From an uncultured Treponema sp. (GTDB lineage: Bacteria > Spirochaetota > Spirochaetia > Treponematales > Treponemataceae): a stretch of 53,977 bases of DNA. The notes below the pieces were generated by a model that saw nothing but the letters and a program-made list of their open reading frames with translations, did no database searches and was not told the origin of the DNA. Below, piece by piece: positions 37,136 to 46,688 of this stretch. Both the position numbers and the translations under genes were made by a program. Position 1 is the first letter of the stretch, and every line of letters starts with the position of its first letter. The stretch lies in assembly GCA_947178095.1 (NCBI GenBank), contig CAMWWZ010000008.1, positions 1-53,977 of the forward strand, given 5' to 3'.

Positions 37136-40100
37136 TTACTTTTTAGTTTTCTTTGTTGCCTCAGAAGCTTTCGCCGCGCTTTTTGCTGTCGTTTTCTTTT
37201 CAGCAGTCTTTTTCGTCGCGCTAGCGGAGGCTTTCGAAGAAGGCTTTTTCTCCGCAGACTTTGTGGCAGTTTTTGACGCGGCTTTTTTCACCGCCGCAGA
37301 TTTTTCGGCAGCGGCTTTTGCGCTAGTCTTTTTCGCTGCCGTGGCTTTTTTCACGGAAGCGGCGGCGGTTTTTGAAGAAGCGGGCTTTTCCATCGCAACT
37401 TTCTTTTCCGCGACAGGCTTTTTCGCATCGGCCTTTTTTGCTCCGCTGGCGGAAGTTTTCGTCGCCGCTTTCGCGCTCGGCTTTTTTTCAGCGGCTTTTA
37501 CGGTTGCGTTTTTCACGGCAGTTTTTGTAGCCGCTTCTTTTTTCGAAGCCGCCTTCGCGCTCGCCTTTTTTGCAGTCGATGTTTTTTCGCTGGCTTTTTT
37601 CGCGGTCGCTTTTTCGGCGGCTGCTTTTTTAGGCGCGACTTTTTTCTCTTCGGCTTTCGCTGTGGTGGCGGATTTTTTTGCGGGCGATTTTTCGCCAGCC
37701 TTTTTTTCTGCCGCAGAAGCAGATTTTGCAGAAGATTTTGTCGCCGCCTTTTTTGTCGCGGAAGTTGCTTTCGCCACGGACTTCGCATTCGCTTTTTTCG
37801 TCGCAGACTTTTTCTTTTCCGCAAACGCTTCGATGAAATTCAAGCATTTGTATTCGGCTTTTTCCTGCGCGTCAAAAAGCGTTTTGTACAAAGAAAGAAT
37901 TTCTTTTTCGCCATTCGCGCCTTCGACAAATTCGTTTTGCGCCGTCAAGAAAAGCGTCCGCGCCAATTCTTCTTTGTTGAACCAAACAACGTTGTCGAAT
38001 TCGTTCGCGCGGCTGAGCGCGGGCGCGTCGCTTGAATCGCAAACAAAATTCGCAAAGGCAAGCGCGGCTTTCTTTTGATTCTTCGCGTCGAGTTTCGGCA
38101 AGGCAAGTTTTGTGAGCAAAAACGCCCTGTACAAAATGTCGCGCGCTTCGGGAAGTTCCAAGCCCGCGCTTCGCATATATTCGCAGAATTTCCTGTCGAG
38201 CGACCATCGCGTGGAAAACGATTTTTCGTTCAGGTTGAGCGCGATTGCGCTTGCGACAAGAATTTCGTTTTCCGTGAACTTTTGCATTTTTCCGGCGAGA
38301 ATGAATTCGGCCTTGCTCTTCGCCTTGTCCAAAGTTTTTGCGGATTTTTTCGCGGAAATCATTTTCAGAATTTCCTTGAAAGATTTTTCGAATCCTGCGA
38401 ACTGCTTTTCGGCGGTTTTCTTTCCAAGTTTCATTCCAAAAATTTTCGCATCCTCTTCGGCAAAAATCGCGGCGGTCTTGTAAAATTCGATTCCTGATTT
38501 TTTCACGCTGTCGAGGAATTTTTTCGCGGCGGCCGCGCTCGGCTTTGCAAAAACAGCGTTCGCTTTGGCAAAGAAATCTCCGCCCGCGAATTTTTCAAGC
38601 GCGATGTAAAGTTTGTGATAGCGATATTCTTCCCATTCCACTTCAAGATCGTAGCAGCCACGTCCGTTCAAAACGGAGCAAAGCGTGCTCCATTTTTTGT
38701 CGAGCGTGTCGCTCACTTGATGGATGTCGAGCATGATTTGGCATTCGAATCCGTTCAGCGAAATGAACATTCCGCTTTGGCAGATGTCCGCGCATTTTCG
38801 CACGAACCAAAGTCCCGAACGATGCTCGCGGAAAATGAGGAATTTGTCGTCTTCGGCGGTGAGTCCCAAGCCTTCGGAAATCGAGCGGGATTCCATCGCC
38901 TTGTCTTCACCGAATTTCACGGCGTATTCGCACGACTGCTTTATCCATCCGGAAGCGCGTTCGTATTTATTGTTATAGAAGACAACTGCGTATTCGTCTC
39001 CCGAGCGGTTTGAATATGCGAAAACGTTTTCGTTCACGCGACCATTGTCCCAAACGTCGTAGAACAAAAAGTCTTCCACTTGCGCGAACAAATAGCGTTT
39101 GTGCATGAGCGGGAAAATTTCGTGGCGATGTCGATTCATCAAATCTTCGTCGGGCTTTTCGTCGCGGTATGCGCGAGTGTATTCCATTCCGTATTTTTCT
39201 TCGAAGCCTTCGAGCTGTCCGTGCCCGAACATCGGCAAGCCCGGCATCGTCACCATCAAAGTGCAAACGCCGAAATATTTGTCGCCCTTGCCGAATTGCG
39301 CCACCGCAGTTTCCTCGTCGGGATTGTTCATGAAATTCACGTAGCGTTTGAGAATTTCAGGATCGAATTTTATCGTGTTCTTTACGGTGTCGCGATACTT
39401 TTGATTTTCCTCTTTTTTGAGCATGTTCATAAATGCCGAATTGTACACGCGATGCATTCCGAGCGTTCGCACGAAATATCCTTCCATCATCCAAAAGGCT
39501 TCGGCGAGCAAAAGCGTGTCGGGCACTTCCTGCGCCACGCGGTCAACCACTTCGCGCCAAAATTCATTCGGAATCGCCGCCTCAAAATCCGCAGAAGAAA
39601 TGGCGGATTCGCTGCGCGTGGCAATGTCGCCTCCATGTCCTGGCTCCGGATACCAAAGCCTGCGAATGTGCTTTTTTGCGAGAACCATCGCAGCGTCAAA
39701 ACGGATGATCGGAAAATTGCGCGCGACGTGCAAGATTTCCTGCATAACGGCTTCGCGCGCCTCGGGATTGAGAAAATCGATTTGGGCGGTGTCGTTCCAA
39801 GGCATTCCCGTGCCGTCGTTTCCGTGGTAAATATATCGAGTGTCGCCTGTGGCGTTGTCAACGCGCTTGAAAACTACGGCGCAATCCGATTTCGAATAGT
39901 AGTGATCTTCAAGGTAAACGCCGACGCGCCCGTCGTAGGAAAGATTTTCGCCGTTGTAAGAATATTGTGGGAAAGGATTGTCGCGCCGCTGGACAAAAAG
40001 GTCGGGGCGTTCGACGATCCAGCGCGAATCCATCGCCGTGTGATTCGGAACCATGTCGCTCGCAAGCCGAATGCCGCGCACCCAAAGCCTGCGCCGCAAA

Positions 40101-41272
40101 TTGTCCACGGCATCCCATCCGCCCAAATTGCCCGCGATCGTGTAGTCCATCAGGCTGTACGCGCTGGACGCGGCTTCGGGATTTCCGCAAATCTGCTTGA
40201 TTCTTTTCGAGGCGTTCGAGCGTTCCCAAAGCCCGATGAGCCAAAGTCCCGTAAATCCTTCGTCGCGCAAAGCATCCAATTCCGCATCAGGAATTTGGTC
40301 GAGGCGCGTGATTGGATAGCCGTATTTTTTCGTGAGCTGGTCGAGCCAAACCAAAATCGTTTTTGCCATGAGCACGACTTTTGGCATCCAGTCGCGGTCG
40401 GGCGAAAAACGCTCGTATTCGTTCATCAAATTGTCATAATTGTACGGCTCCATGTTCACTTCGCCGCCGGTGGTCGGATGCCACGCGGCCTTTTCTTCTT
40501 CGCTCAAAGTGTCCAAACTAGCAAGCAGCCGCTTTTTGAGCCATTCGCCGATCAAAGTCATCCAATGTTTCAAAATATATTGAAGCTGCCCGCGCAAACT
40601 TTTCGGACTAAAATTCATCGGCTCGCGAAGGAACGTGATGAAATCGTTGTTGAACGGCCCGAATTTTTTTTGCGTCTTGAAATATTTTTCGGTTTCCTCC
40701 CACGCTTCCATGTAAATCGGATTTTTTCGCAAATGCAAATCGTTGAACAAAATCGAAAACGGCTTGAACGCGGGATTTTCGTTCGCCAAATGAAGCATCA
40801 TCAATTCTTCGAACGCCGCCTCGCGATTCGTGCGCTCGAATCCCGTTCCCGAATCTATCGCGGAAAGCGAAAGATATTCTTCCACGCCGACTTCGCCGCG
40901 ATAAACCGCCGTGGGCGGAAATTCCTCGCAAAAATTTTTGAGCATTTCGTCGATTTTTTCGCGCCCGAATTTTTCGTCAAGCGCGGAAAGCGCGCCTTCG
41001 AAAGAAGACTTTATTCCGTCGCGCCGATAAAGCATCGAAACGTAATGCAGAATTTCGTCGATCAAGCCCATCGCGTTTATCTGCCCGGCAGAGACGCGCT
41101 TTTCGCTCATTCCAAGCGAATCAAAATATTTGTTGAGCCTTTCGGTGAAAATGCGGACGCCTTGCAAGCTCGTTATGATGACGTTTCCTGTCGAACTGTA
41201 AAGCGATTGCGAAAAATTGCATTTGTCGCGAACGGCTTTTGAAATGTGAAATTCATTGTATGAAATTGGCAT
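37136..41272 (-). CDS. Large GH13-family glycosidase/glucanotransferase with Lys/Ala-rich histone-like tail
   Basis: 1378 residues. The first 300 or so are helical and unassigned. The GH13 barrel follows, with the four regions ASDMVPNHT (near 403), IIRFDAAMVLA (near 523, catalytic Asp), LLAEAFW (near 589, catalytic Glu) and MPGLPMFGHGQLEG (near 680). A beta domain and a helical segment lead to about 230 C-terminal residues made almost only of Lys, Ala, Ser, Thr and Glu in AKK-type repeats, like histone H1 or bacterial H1-like proteins. No signal peptide, so cytoplasmic. It lies 27 nt behind malQ, implying a role in glycogen or maltodextrin metabolism. The tail is the odd part and may bind DNA, RNA, polyphosphate or acidic polymers. 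Confidence 0.85.
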   Translation of the reverse strand: MPISYNEFHISKAVRDKCNFSQSLYSSTGNVIITSLQGVRIFTERLNKYFDSLGMSEKRVSAGQINAMGLIDEILHYVSMLYRRDGIKSSFEGALSALDEKFGREKIDEMLKNFCEEFPPTAVYRGEVGVEEYLSLSAIDSGTGFERTNREAAFEELMMLHLANENPAFKPFSILFNDLHLRKNPIYMEAWEETEKYFKTQKKFGPFNNDFITFLREPMNFSPKSLRGQLQYILKHWMTLIGEWLKKRLLASLDTLSEEEKAAWHPTTGGEVNMEPYNYDNLMNEYERFSPDRDWMPKVVLMAKTILVWLDQLTKKYGYPITRLDQIPDAELDALRDEGFTGLWLIGLWERSNASKRIKQICGNPEAASSAYSLMDYTIAGNLGGWDAVDNLRRRLWVRGIRLASDMVPNHTAMDSRWIVERPDLFVQRRDNPFPQYSYNGENLSYDGRVGVYLEDHYYSKSDCAVVFKRVDNATGDTRYIYHGNDGTGMPWNDTAQIDFLNPEAREAVMQEILHVARNFPIIRFDAAMVLAKKHIRRLWYPEPGHGGDIATRSESAISSADFEAAIPNEFWREVVDRVAQEVPDTLLLAEAFWMMEGYFVRTLGMHRVYNSAFMNMLKKEENQKYRDTVKNTIKFDPEILKRYVNFMNNPDEETAVAQFGKGDKYFGVCTLMVTMPGLPMFGHGQLEGFEEKYGMEYTRAYRDEKPDEDLMNRHRHEIFPLMHKRYLFAQVEDFLFYDVWDNGRVNENVFAYSNRSGDEYAVVFYNNKYERASGWIKQSCEYAVKFGEDKAMESRSISEGLGLTAEDDKFLIFREHRSGLWFVRKCADICQSGMFISLNGFECQIMLDIHQVSDTLDKKWSTLCSVLNGRGCYDLEVEWEEYRYHKLYIALEKFAGGDFFAKANAVFAKPSAAAAKKFLDSVKKSGIEFYKTAAIFAEEDAKIFGMKLGKKTAEKQFAGFEKSFKEILKMISAKKSAKTLDKAKSKAEFILAGKMQKFTENEILVASAIALNLNEKSFSTRWSLDRKFCEYMRSAGLELPEARDILYRAFLLTKLALPKLDAKNQKKAALAFANFVCDSSDAPALSRANEFDNVVWFNKEELARTLFLTAQNEFVEGANGEKEILSLYKTLFDAQEKAEYKCLNFIEAFAEKKKSATKKANAKSVAKATSATKKAATKSSAKSASAAEKKAGEKSPAKKSATTAKAEEKKVAPKKAAAEKATAKKASEKTSTAKKASAKAASKKEAATKTAVKNATVKAAEKKPSAKAATKTSASGAKKADAKKPVAEKKVAMEKPASSKTAAASVKKATAAKKTSAKAAAEKSAAVKKAASKTATKSAEKKPSSKASASATKKTAEKKTTAKSAAKASEATKKTKK

Positions 41273-41299
41273 TATTTTTTACACTCCTGAAATTTTATT

Positions 41300-43336
41300 T
41301 TAGCACACCGCGTGCCTTTTTGCAATTGATTTTATTTGCGAAAGCAAATCCTTGTCCTGCGCCAAATCTTCCAAATCGCACGGCATTCTGTACGTCCAAT
41401 TGAATTCGCTCACTTCGCCGGGAATGTTGATTCGCTCGTCCTTCGGATTTTCAAGCCAATAATTTTTTTGCAAATACAAAAAATCTTGAAGCGGATGAAT
41501 GCACCAAACGCTTTTCGCACAAGCGGCCGCTTCCAAAATCGCCCGCGCGACTTTCGGCGAAAATTCCGCGAAATCGTTTTCGTGAATTTCGTTTTCGGCG
41601 AAAATCTTTTCGTTCGCGCGGAAGAACGCCGCCGCGCTTTCCTTTTCCGAATTCCACCATTCGCGAATCGTGCTCGAATCGTGGACGCTCGTAGTCGCGA
41701 CGCTCAGTTCTGGATATTGCGAGAACGGCACGAAAGGCGAGCCTCCCTTGCTCCATTCGCGCGCCCAGCGCACCACGAAAAGCCGCAGGATTTTTTCCGC
41801 GCCCATGACTTCTTCGACGCATTTCAGCGAAACGCCCAAATCTTCGCCGCACGGAACCATTTTCACTGCGGAAGTGAGCGCGCCCAAAATTTCTTCGGCC
41901 TGCTTTTTCCATTTTTTTTCTTGCGAGGCGTTTTTGCTTTCCACGAGCGAATCGAACTTCCTTTTTTCGTCGTCGTTCAAAGTCTGCCACGGAATTGAAT
42001 TTTTGTAAGTCCAAGAGGCTGCGTATTTGTCTTTTTTGATTTTGACGAGCGCGCGGCTCCGCCATTTTTTCGCCAATTTCTGCTTGATGTTTTGCTCTGC
42101 TTCAGCAGAAACAAGTCCTTCGAAATTCGCTTCGAAAATGTCCTTGTCGCCTTTCAGAGAATCCTTGAAAAGCCACAATTCTTCGTTCGGAAATTTCGTC
42201 GCGAGCTTTTCAAGTATTTTCGTTGAAACTTCGTGATTCCATGTAAAATAATCCACGTCGCCCGTGGGAATGTGAGGCTCGCAAAGCCAGCGGATTCGGC
42301 TTTCGTCAAAACCCGCTTCCATAAGCTCGTCGCACCTGATTGTCTCGCAAGGCTCGCTGTGCCCGAGAAGAGCCGTGCATTCGCGCGCAGGAATCGCCCA
42401 AATTCGGAAAAATCCCAAAATGTGATCGAGCCGATATGCGTCATAATATTGCGACGCGCTTTTAAGCCTTTCTTTCCACCAAGAAAAATCCGCGGCGCGC
42501 AAAGCCTTCCAATTGTAAGTGGGAAATCCCCAGTTTTGCCCGGAAGGATTTTCGCCGTCAGCAGGAGAGCCAGCGCGGAGCGAATGCTCGAAAAATTCCG
42601 GCAGCGACCAAGCGTCGCATGAATCTTCGTTCATCAAAATCGGCATGTCGCCTTTGAGAATGATTCCGCATTTTCGGACTTCTTCCGCCGCTTCGGAAAA
42701 TTGCTCGTGGGCGCGAAGTTGAAGCCATGCGTAAAAAAGATGATCTTTTTTTTGCGCCTTTGAATTCCATCGCTTGGAAATTTCTTCCGCGCCCGGCAAT
42801 TGGTCTTCCGCCTTCCACGATTTCCACGTGGACTGCATGTATTTCCATTTTAAATTTTTGTAGACGCAATAGGATTTTATCCACGGATTTTTTTTCATCC
42901 ATGCGGAAAGTTCAGGAGTCGCCGAGGCGTTTTTCGCGATTTCGCTCGCTTCGTAAATTTTCATCAAAAGCGAAGTCTTCTTTTCCAAAATTCGCTGATA
43001 ATCGTAGCGGCTCACTTTTGGATGCGATTTCAAAAACGAATCGTATTCCGTCTTGAAATTTTTGTCGCTTTTGTAGACGGCGGAAAATTCTGGAAGCGCG
43101 GAAATGCAAATGTAAATTGGATGAAGCGCGAACGCCGAAAGCCCGGAATAGGGCGAAGATTGCGTTCCTGTGTCGTTCACGGGAAGAAGCTGGATTATTT
43201 CAAGCCCCGCGCTTTTGCAAACTTTCGCAAATTTTTTGAGCGCGGGAAATTCGCCTATGGCAGGAGATTCTTTCGTGCAGAGCGCGCCAAGCGGAACTGC
43301 CACGCCCATGGAATTTTTTAAAAGTGATTTGTTCAT
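41300..43336 (-). CDS. malQ: 4-alpha-glucanotransferase (GH77, amylomaltase)
   Basis: 678-residue disproportionating enzyme of maltodextrin metabolism. GH77 marks are the N-terminal MGVAVPLGALCTKESPAIGEF, LLPVNDTGTQSSPYSGLSAFALHPIYI, the nucleophile region YDAYRLDHILGFFRIWAIP, the acid region PCGEDLGV, and TTSVHDSSTIREWW, ending NIPGEVSEFNWTYRMP. Length is above the 500-residue bacterial type, as in the longer plant DPE1/DPE2-like or spirochaete forms. ATG 43336 has no ribosome-binding site and lies 7 nt past a TATAAT; the other ATG, 43345, is inside that hexamer. Confidence 0.92.
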   Translation of the reverse strand: MNKSLLKNSMGVAVPLGALCTKESPAIGEFPALKKFAKVCKSAGLEIIQLLPVNDTGTQSSPYSGLSAFALHPIYICISALPEFSAVYKSDKNFKTEYDSFLKSHPKVSRYDYQRILEKKTSLLMKIYEASEIAKNASATPELSAWMKKNPWIKSYCVYKNLKWKYMQSTWKSWKAEDQLPGAEEISKRWNSKAQKKDHLFYAWLQLRAHEQFSEAAEEVRKCGIILKGDMPILMNEDSCDAWSLPEFFEHSLRAGSPADGENPSGQNWGFPTYNWKALRAADFSWWKERLKSASQYYDAYRLDHILGFFRIWAIPARECTALLGHSEPCETIRCDELMEAGFDESRIRWLCEPHIPTGDVDYFTWNHEVSTKILEKLATKFPNEELWLFKDSLKGDKDIFEANFEGLVSAEAEQNIKQKLAKKWRSRALVKIKKDKYAASWTYKNSIPWQTLNDDEKRKFDSLVESKNASQEKKWKKQAEEILGALTSAVKMVPCGEDLGVSLKCVEEVMGAEKILRLFVVRWAREWSKGGSPFVPFSQYPELSVATTSVHDSSTIREWWNSEKESAAAFFRANEKIFAENEIHENDFAEFSPKVARAILEAAACAKSVWCIHPLQDFLYLQKNYWLENPKDERINIPGEVSEFNWTYRMPCDLEDLAQDKDLLSQIKSIAKRHAVC

Positions 43337-43343
43337 GAAATTC

Positions 43344-43373
43344 ATTATAACATATATTCAAAAAAAATGTAAA
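43344..43373 (-). promoter_or_regulatory. malQ promoter, apparently leaderless
   Basis: Minus strand TTTACA (43373-43368), 18 nt of mostly T, TATAAT (43349-43344), then 7 nt to ATG 43336. Confidence 0.62.
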
Positions 43374-43392
43374 AAAAAAGAAAAAAAAACGC

Positions 43393-43410
43393 AAAAAACG
43401 GCATGCGCCG
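43393..43410 (-). terminator. Weak terminator after the radical SAM gene
   Basis: Stem CGGC-gcat-GCCG followed by T6 on the minus strand, directly after the stop at 43416. The stem is only 4-5 bp, so efficiency is doubtful. Confidence 0.45.
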
Positions 43411-43415
43411 CGCAA

Positions 43416-44414
43416 TCATTTGCAATGCCACAAAACTTTTGCGAGCGCGTTTCCGAATGGCTCGGGCTTTGAAAAGTCCGGAAGCCATGAAGTGTCGCAA
43501 TTTAATTCTTGATAAAATAAATTTTCAAAATCGTATGCCGCAATCAAGTCGCGCAAGTCGCCGTCTTCCGCTTCCGAAACGAGGCGATTTTCGAATGCTG
43601 CGAGCGCGGATTTTCGCTTGAGCGATTCTTTCGATTTTTCTTTGAACGAAACGGGCGTGTATTGCGACATCAGCGAAATCATCGCTTTGCCGTCGGCGTT
43701 TTCCTTGAGCCATGCGAGCGTGTTCGCGGTGTCTTCGAATCTGCCCGGCAAAAAAAGATGGCGCACGATTACGCCGCGAAGAATTTTTTCTTTTTCGCCG
43801 CGTCCTTCTTTGGAAACAATTTTCGTCTTGAGCGGAAAATTGTTTATCATCCACGAAATCGATTTTTTTGCGACCTCGGGATAATCTTGCGCCAAAAAAA
43901 CTTTTTTCGAAAAATCTTTGTCGAGCGTCTTGAAATCTGGAAGCCAAATGTCAACGCAATCTTTTAACGCTTCGAGCGATTCGACATTTTCGTACGCGGA
44001 CGAATTCCAACAAAAGGGCAGGGCGCAGCCGGCGGATTTCGCCTCCCGAATGAATTGCGCCAAAATCGGAATGTGGTGGCTTCCCGTGATGAGATTTATG
44101 TTTTCTGCGCCGGCGTTTTGCAAGTCAAGGCAGATTTTCGCGAAATCGCTTTTTGAAATCGCGCCGCCGAAACCTTGCTGCGAAATCTGATAGTTTTGGC
44201 AGAACGCGCATCGCAAAGTGCAGCCCGTAAAAAAAATCGCGCCGCTTCCGCCAAACACTGTGAGAGGCGGCTCTTCGCCGAAATGCAGGCACGACACGGC
44301 CGCGCGAAGTTCAAGATTTTCGCCGCAGAATCCACGAACGCCCGCCGCGCGGTTCGCGCCGCAACGCCTCGGGCATTGGATGCAGTTTTCGTACAATGCG
44401 GAAATGTTTTTCAC
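43416..44414 (-). CDS. Radical SAM protein of the PflX type
   Basis: 332 residues. The N-terminal cysteine motif CIQCPRRCGANRAAGVRGFC is typical of the PflX group (annotated as pyruvate formate-lyase activating-like), followed by CLHFGEEPPLTVFGGSGAIFFTGC and the radical SAM cluster motif GCTLRCAFCQNYQIS (Cys-x3-Cys-x2-Cys). The middle has ITGSHHIPILAQFI and DIWLPDFKTLD. The substrate is unknown in the family; activation of a glycyl radical enzyme is assumed only by relation. Stands between the Rpn gene and malQ, same strand. Confidence 0.88.
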   Translation of the reverse strand: MKNISALYENCIQCPRRCGANRAAGVRGFCGENLELRAAVSCLHFGEEPPLTVFGGSGAIFFTGCTLRCAFCQNYQISQQGFGGAISKSDFAKICLDLQNAGAENINLITGSHHIPILAQFIREAKSAGCALPFCWNSSAYENVESLEALKDCVDIWLPDFKTLDKDFSKKVFLAQDYPEVAKKSISWMINNFPLKTKIVSKEGRGEKEKILRGVIVRHLFLPGRFEDTANTLAWLKENADGKAMISLMSQYTPVSFKEKSKESLKRKSALAAFENRLVSEAEDGDLRDLIAAYDFENLFYQELNCDTSWLPDFSKPEPFGNALAKVLWHCK

Positions 44415-44441
44415 GAATGACTTTCCGGTTTAGCGCACGGC

Positions 44442-45242
44442 CTAATGTTGCAACCGTTCCAGTTCGGCGATGCGCGCTTCCAATTCTGCGATTTTCTCGC
44501 GCTCTTTTTCCAGCTGCGCCTGCGCGATTGCTCGACCTTCCTCATAGCCTTCCGCGCGACCTTCTTCGTAACCTTCTTTCCGTCCGCGCTCTCGCAATTC
44601 ACGCGCGTGCACGAACTCCTTTCTCCACGGCTCGTTCCGCCGCGCTTGCAATACTGCTTCCATAATTTCCCCCGTGAGCTTGCTTTCCGCTTTCCTTGTG
44701 GCAAGGAACTTCAGGAACGCGTGGACTTCCGCATCCTGCCCCGACTGCTCTTTCCATGCTTTAGCATTATAATACACTTTGCGGCTTTTGTCATCAATTT
44801 TTTCGCTCGCGGCGGAATTTTCCATGCAGGTTTGACAGACTGTGTATCGCGGCAGCCCGCAGCCGAACGGGTCGCTCGTGCAGATGAACACCACGAAGGA
44901 TTCGGGCAGTGTCTCGTATTCTTTGCCTTTTTCAAGGAAGTCCAAGTCCATCATCGCCTGATAGTAGCGGGCGCGTTTCGGCAAGTCCTTTTCCATCGTC
45001 GTTTGCATTTCCAAGTTGAAGAGCTTGCCGTCTCCCTTTACGACCACGTCAAGCCGGATTCCGCGCGAGCCGAAATCCACCGTGATGCTTTCCTGCCTGT
45101 TCGCGTAGTCGATGCGTTCGACTTGAATGCCGAGCAATATTTCGATGACGCTTTTGCAGATGTGCTCGTCATTCTCCATGATCTTGCAGAACATAAAATC
45201 GTCCGTGAAGAACAAGTCTTCATATTTTTGAGTCTCTCTCAT
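44442..45242 (-). CDS. Rpn-family PD-(D/E)XK nuclease (recombination-promoting, transposase-like)
   Basis: 266 residues. The N-terminus TDDFMFCKIMENDEHICKSVIEILLGIQVERIDYANRQ is the Rpn/PD-(D/E)XK transposase-like signature; the nuclease core is IRLDVVVKGDGKLFNLEMQTT (Asp, then Glu-x-Gln). The C-terminus holds EGYEEGRAEGYEEGRA repeats and a coiled coil (EKEREKIAELEARIAELERL). Rpn proteins nick DNA and promote recA-independent exchange in E. coli, and they occur in many copies in gut bacteria. Stand-alone, no flanking inverted repeats seen. A possible TATAAT lies about 10-15 nt before the ATG. Confidence 0.9.
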   Translation of the reverse strand: MRETQKYEDLFFTDDFMFCKIMENDEHICKSVIEILLGIQVERIDYANRQESITVDFGSRGIRLDVVVKGDGKLFNLEMQTTMEKDLPKRARYYQAMMDLDFLEKGKEYETLPESFVVFICTSDPFGCGLPRYTVCQTCMENSAASEKIDDKSRKVYYNAKAWKEQSGQDAEVHAFLKFLATRKAESKLTGEIMEAVLQARRNEPWRKEFVHARELRERGRKEGYEEGRAEGYEEGRAIAQAQLEKEREKIAELEARIAELERLQH

Positions 45243-45345
45243 TTTTCCCTAAATTATAGATATGAATTTTTTGCAATATTTTGGTGTAAACGAGAAAAAA
45301 AAAGTAAAAAATTGTATTTGTGCTATTTTTGAGTTGAAATTTGCA

Positions 45346-45369
45346 AAAATCAAGGTGCGCCTTGCTTTT
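45346..45369. terminator. Short bidirectional terminator-like hairpin
   Basis: CAAGG-tgcg-CCTTG flanked by A5 on one side and T5 on the other. It lies about 55 nt past the lipoprotein stop at 45423 (minus strand). Confidence 0.5.
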
Positions 45370-45370
45370 T

Positions 45371-45415
45371 GCGGAGGGGTTCATACCCCGACGATTGTGT
45401 CGAGGTATGTTGATT
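45371..45415 (+). repeat. Interspersed repeat R2, copy after the lipoprotein gene
   Basis: TGCGGAGGGGTTCATACCCC, GACGattgtGTC hairpin core, GAGGTATGTTGATT. Nearly the full R2 consensus, on the opposite strand to the copy before leuA. Confidence 0.8.
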
Positions 45416-45422
45416 AAAATTA

Positions 45423-46688
45423 TTATTCCAGCAATTCCACCTCAAAAGCACTGACATAAATCGTAATGTCGTCTTGCGTGTCGTTTTCATCTCCGACGGA
45501 CAATTCAAATTTGCAGGCTTCCGCGCTTGCGTTGAGAGGCGTGCTTGTTAGTTCAATAATGAACACCGCTTCAAAATCATAGTAATAATCAAGCACTGTA
45601 CCATATTGGGCGTTTACATAATCTGAAAGTTCTCTCCAACCATTAGCGGATGGCGTGGTGTCAACAAGGGCAGCAGTGAAGTTTGTTTTGCTGACAGTAA
45701 TATAGTCATAAGTATATCCTCTTATGGTGAACTTGATTTTCTGTCCAGCGTTCAGCTTGTACTTATTGTCGCTTGCAATCCATTCAATCATTGCATGGTT
45801 GTTGTAAGGCGAATTGTCTTCAAGCGTAATTGTTGAAAAATTAGTCGCGGTTTTCAAATTTCTTGGCACTGAGGTGGCTTTTGTTAATGTCCAGTAGATG
45901 TCACCATACTCATCGAAAAATGTCATCGTTGTACCGTCAAAGTTTCCTGTAAAGGTATCTGAATAATAATTTCCATCATAGTAAGAAAAAGTAATCGTTA
46001 TATCCGAATTGACAATCTTGTAAGATCCGTTTGAGAGAATTGATTCATACGAATATGTGTCTTCATCCCATGAGTAGAAGTCAATATCGCCGTACGAATT
46101 TACTTTTAGATACACGTATTCATCTTGGCTCACAAAGATGTCGCCAACATTCAATTTTGCAGAAGTTACAACGCTCCATGCTATTTTTGCCGTGTCGCCC
46201 TCCGTTCCTGTAGATATGTAAAATTTAAAGTTATATTTATTGTCGCCACTATATGCAAAACTAACATCGTAAAAAGTTTGGGAATAACCACGCGACAGTT
46301 CTTGTTCGCTCCACCAAGTATAGCAGCCCTTGTCATAATCCCATTTCGTATATTGCGATGAATTATAGCCAACTCCCGCATTATGGTTCCCGCTCTCAAG
46401 TGTAACAAAAATTCCTGCAACATCATAAGAACTGACATTGCCCAACAAGTCGTACATAGGAATGTTAATTTCATCCCAATATTCGCCACTACTTACAAGA
46501 GTGGCAGTTCCCGAGCCATCGCCATTGCTGATATACTCGCTTTTTGCTGTTATGAACGGTTGGCTTTTATAGTCGTCCTTGTCTTGATGTCTGCGGTATG
46601 TAAAAGAAATGTCGTCACATGACGCAAAGTTAAATGCGAACACCGCTCCAACCAAAATCAACATAAAAAGTTTGAATGCTTTTTTCAT
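45423..46688 (-). CDS. Lipoprotein sharing a C-terminal domain with its upstream neighbour
   Basis: 421-residue lipoprotein (signal ending FNFASC). The main part is Tyr/Ser/Asp-rich beta structure with no family I recognise. The last 130 residues, starting TITLEDNSPYNNHAMIEWI and ending ITIYVSAFEVELLE, align with the end of the protein encoded at 46807-48615 (YNNHTMILWLANKRHKFKAGDKIKF..., ITIDVTEFTVEY), so the two genes exchanged or share a module. ATG 46688 with GGAG is chosen; the longer frame upstream overlaps the neighbouring gene and has no signal. Last gene of the envelope operon. Confidence 0.75.
   Translation of the reverse strand: MKKAFKLFMLILVGAVFAFNFASCDDISFTYRRHQDKDDYKSQPFITAKSEYISNGDGSGTATLVSSGEYWDEINIPMYDLLGNVSSYDVAGIFVTLESGNHNAGVGYNSSQYTKWDYDKGCYTWWSEQELSRGYSQTFYDVSFAYSGDNKYNFKFYISTGTEGDTAKIAWSVVTSAKLNVGDIFVSQDEYVYLKVNSYGDIDFYSWDEDTYSYESILSNGSYKIVNSDITITFSYYDGNYYSDTFTGNFDGTTMTFFDEYGDIYWTLTKATSVPRNLKTATNFSTITLEDNSPYNNHAMIEWIASDNKYKLNAGQKIKFTIRGYTYDYITVSKTNFTAALVDTTPSANGWRELSDYVNAQYGTVLDYYYDFEAVFIIELTSTPLNASAEACKFELSVGDENDTQDDITIYVSAFEVELLE

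Noticed and set aside
39080..41242. 720-codon open frame on the plus strand opposite the GH13 gene
   Set aside because: Antisense shadow of a real gene. The codon habit (few TTA, CTA, TCA codons) leaves the opposite strand free of stops; the translation is rich in His, Arg and Phe with no domain.
44442..45242. Complete insertion sequence around the Rpn gene
   Set aside because: No terminal inverted repeats or target duplications found; Rpn genes are often stand-alone.
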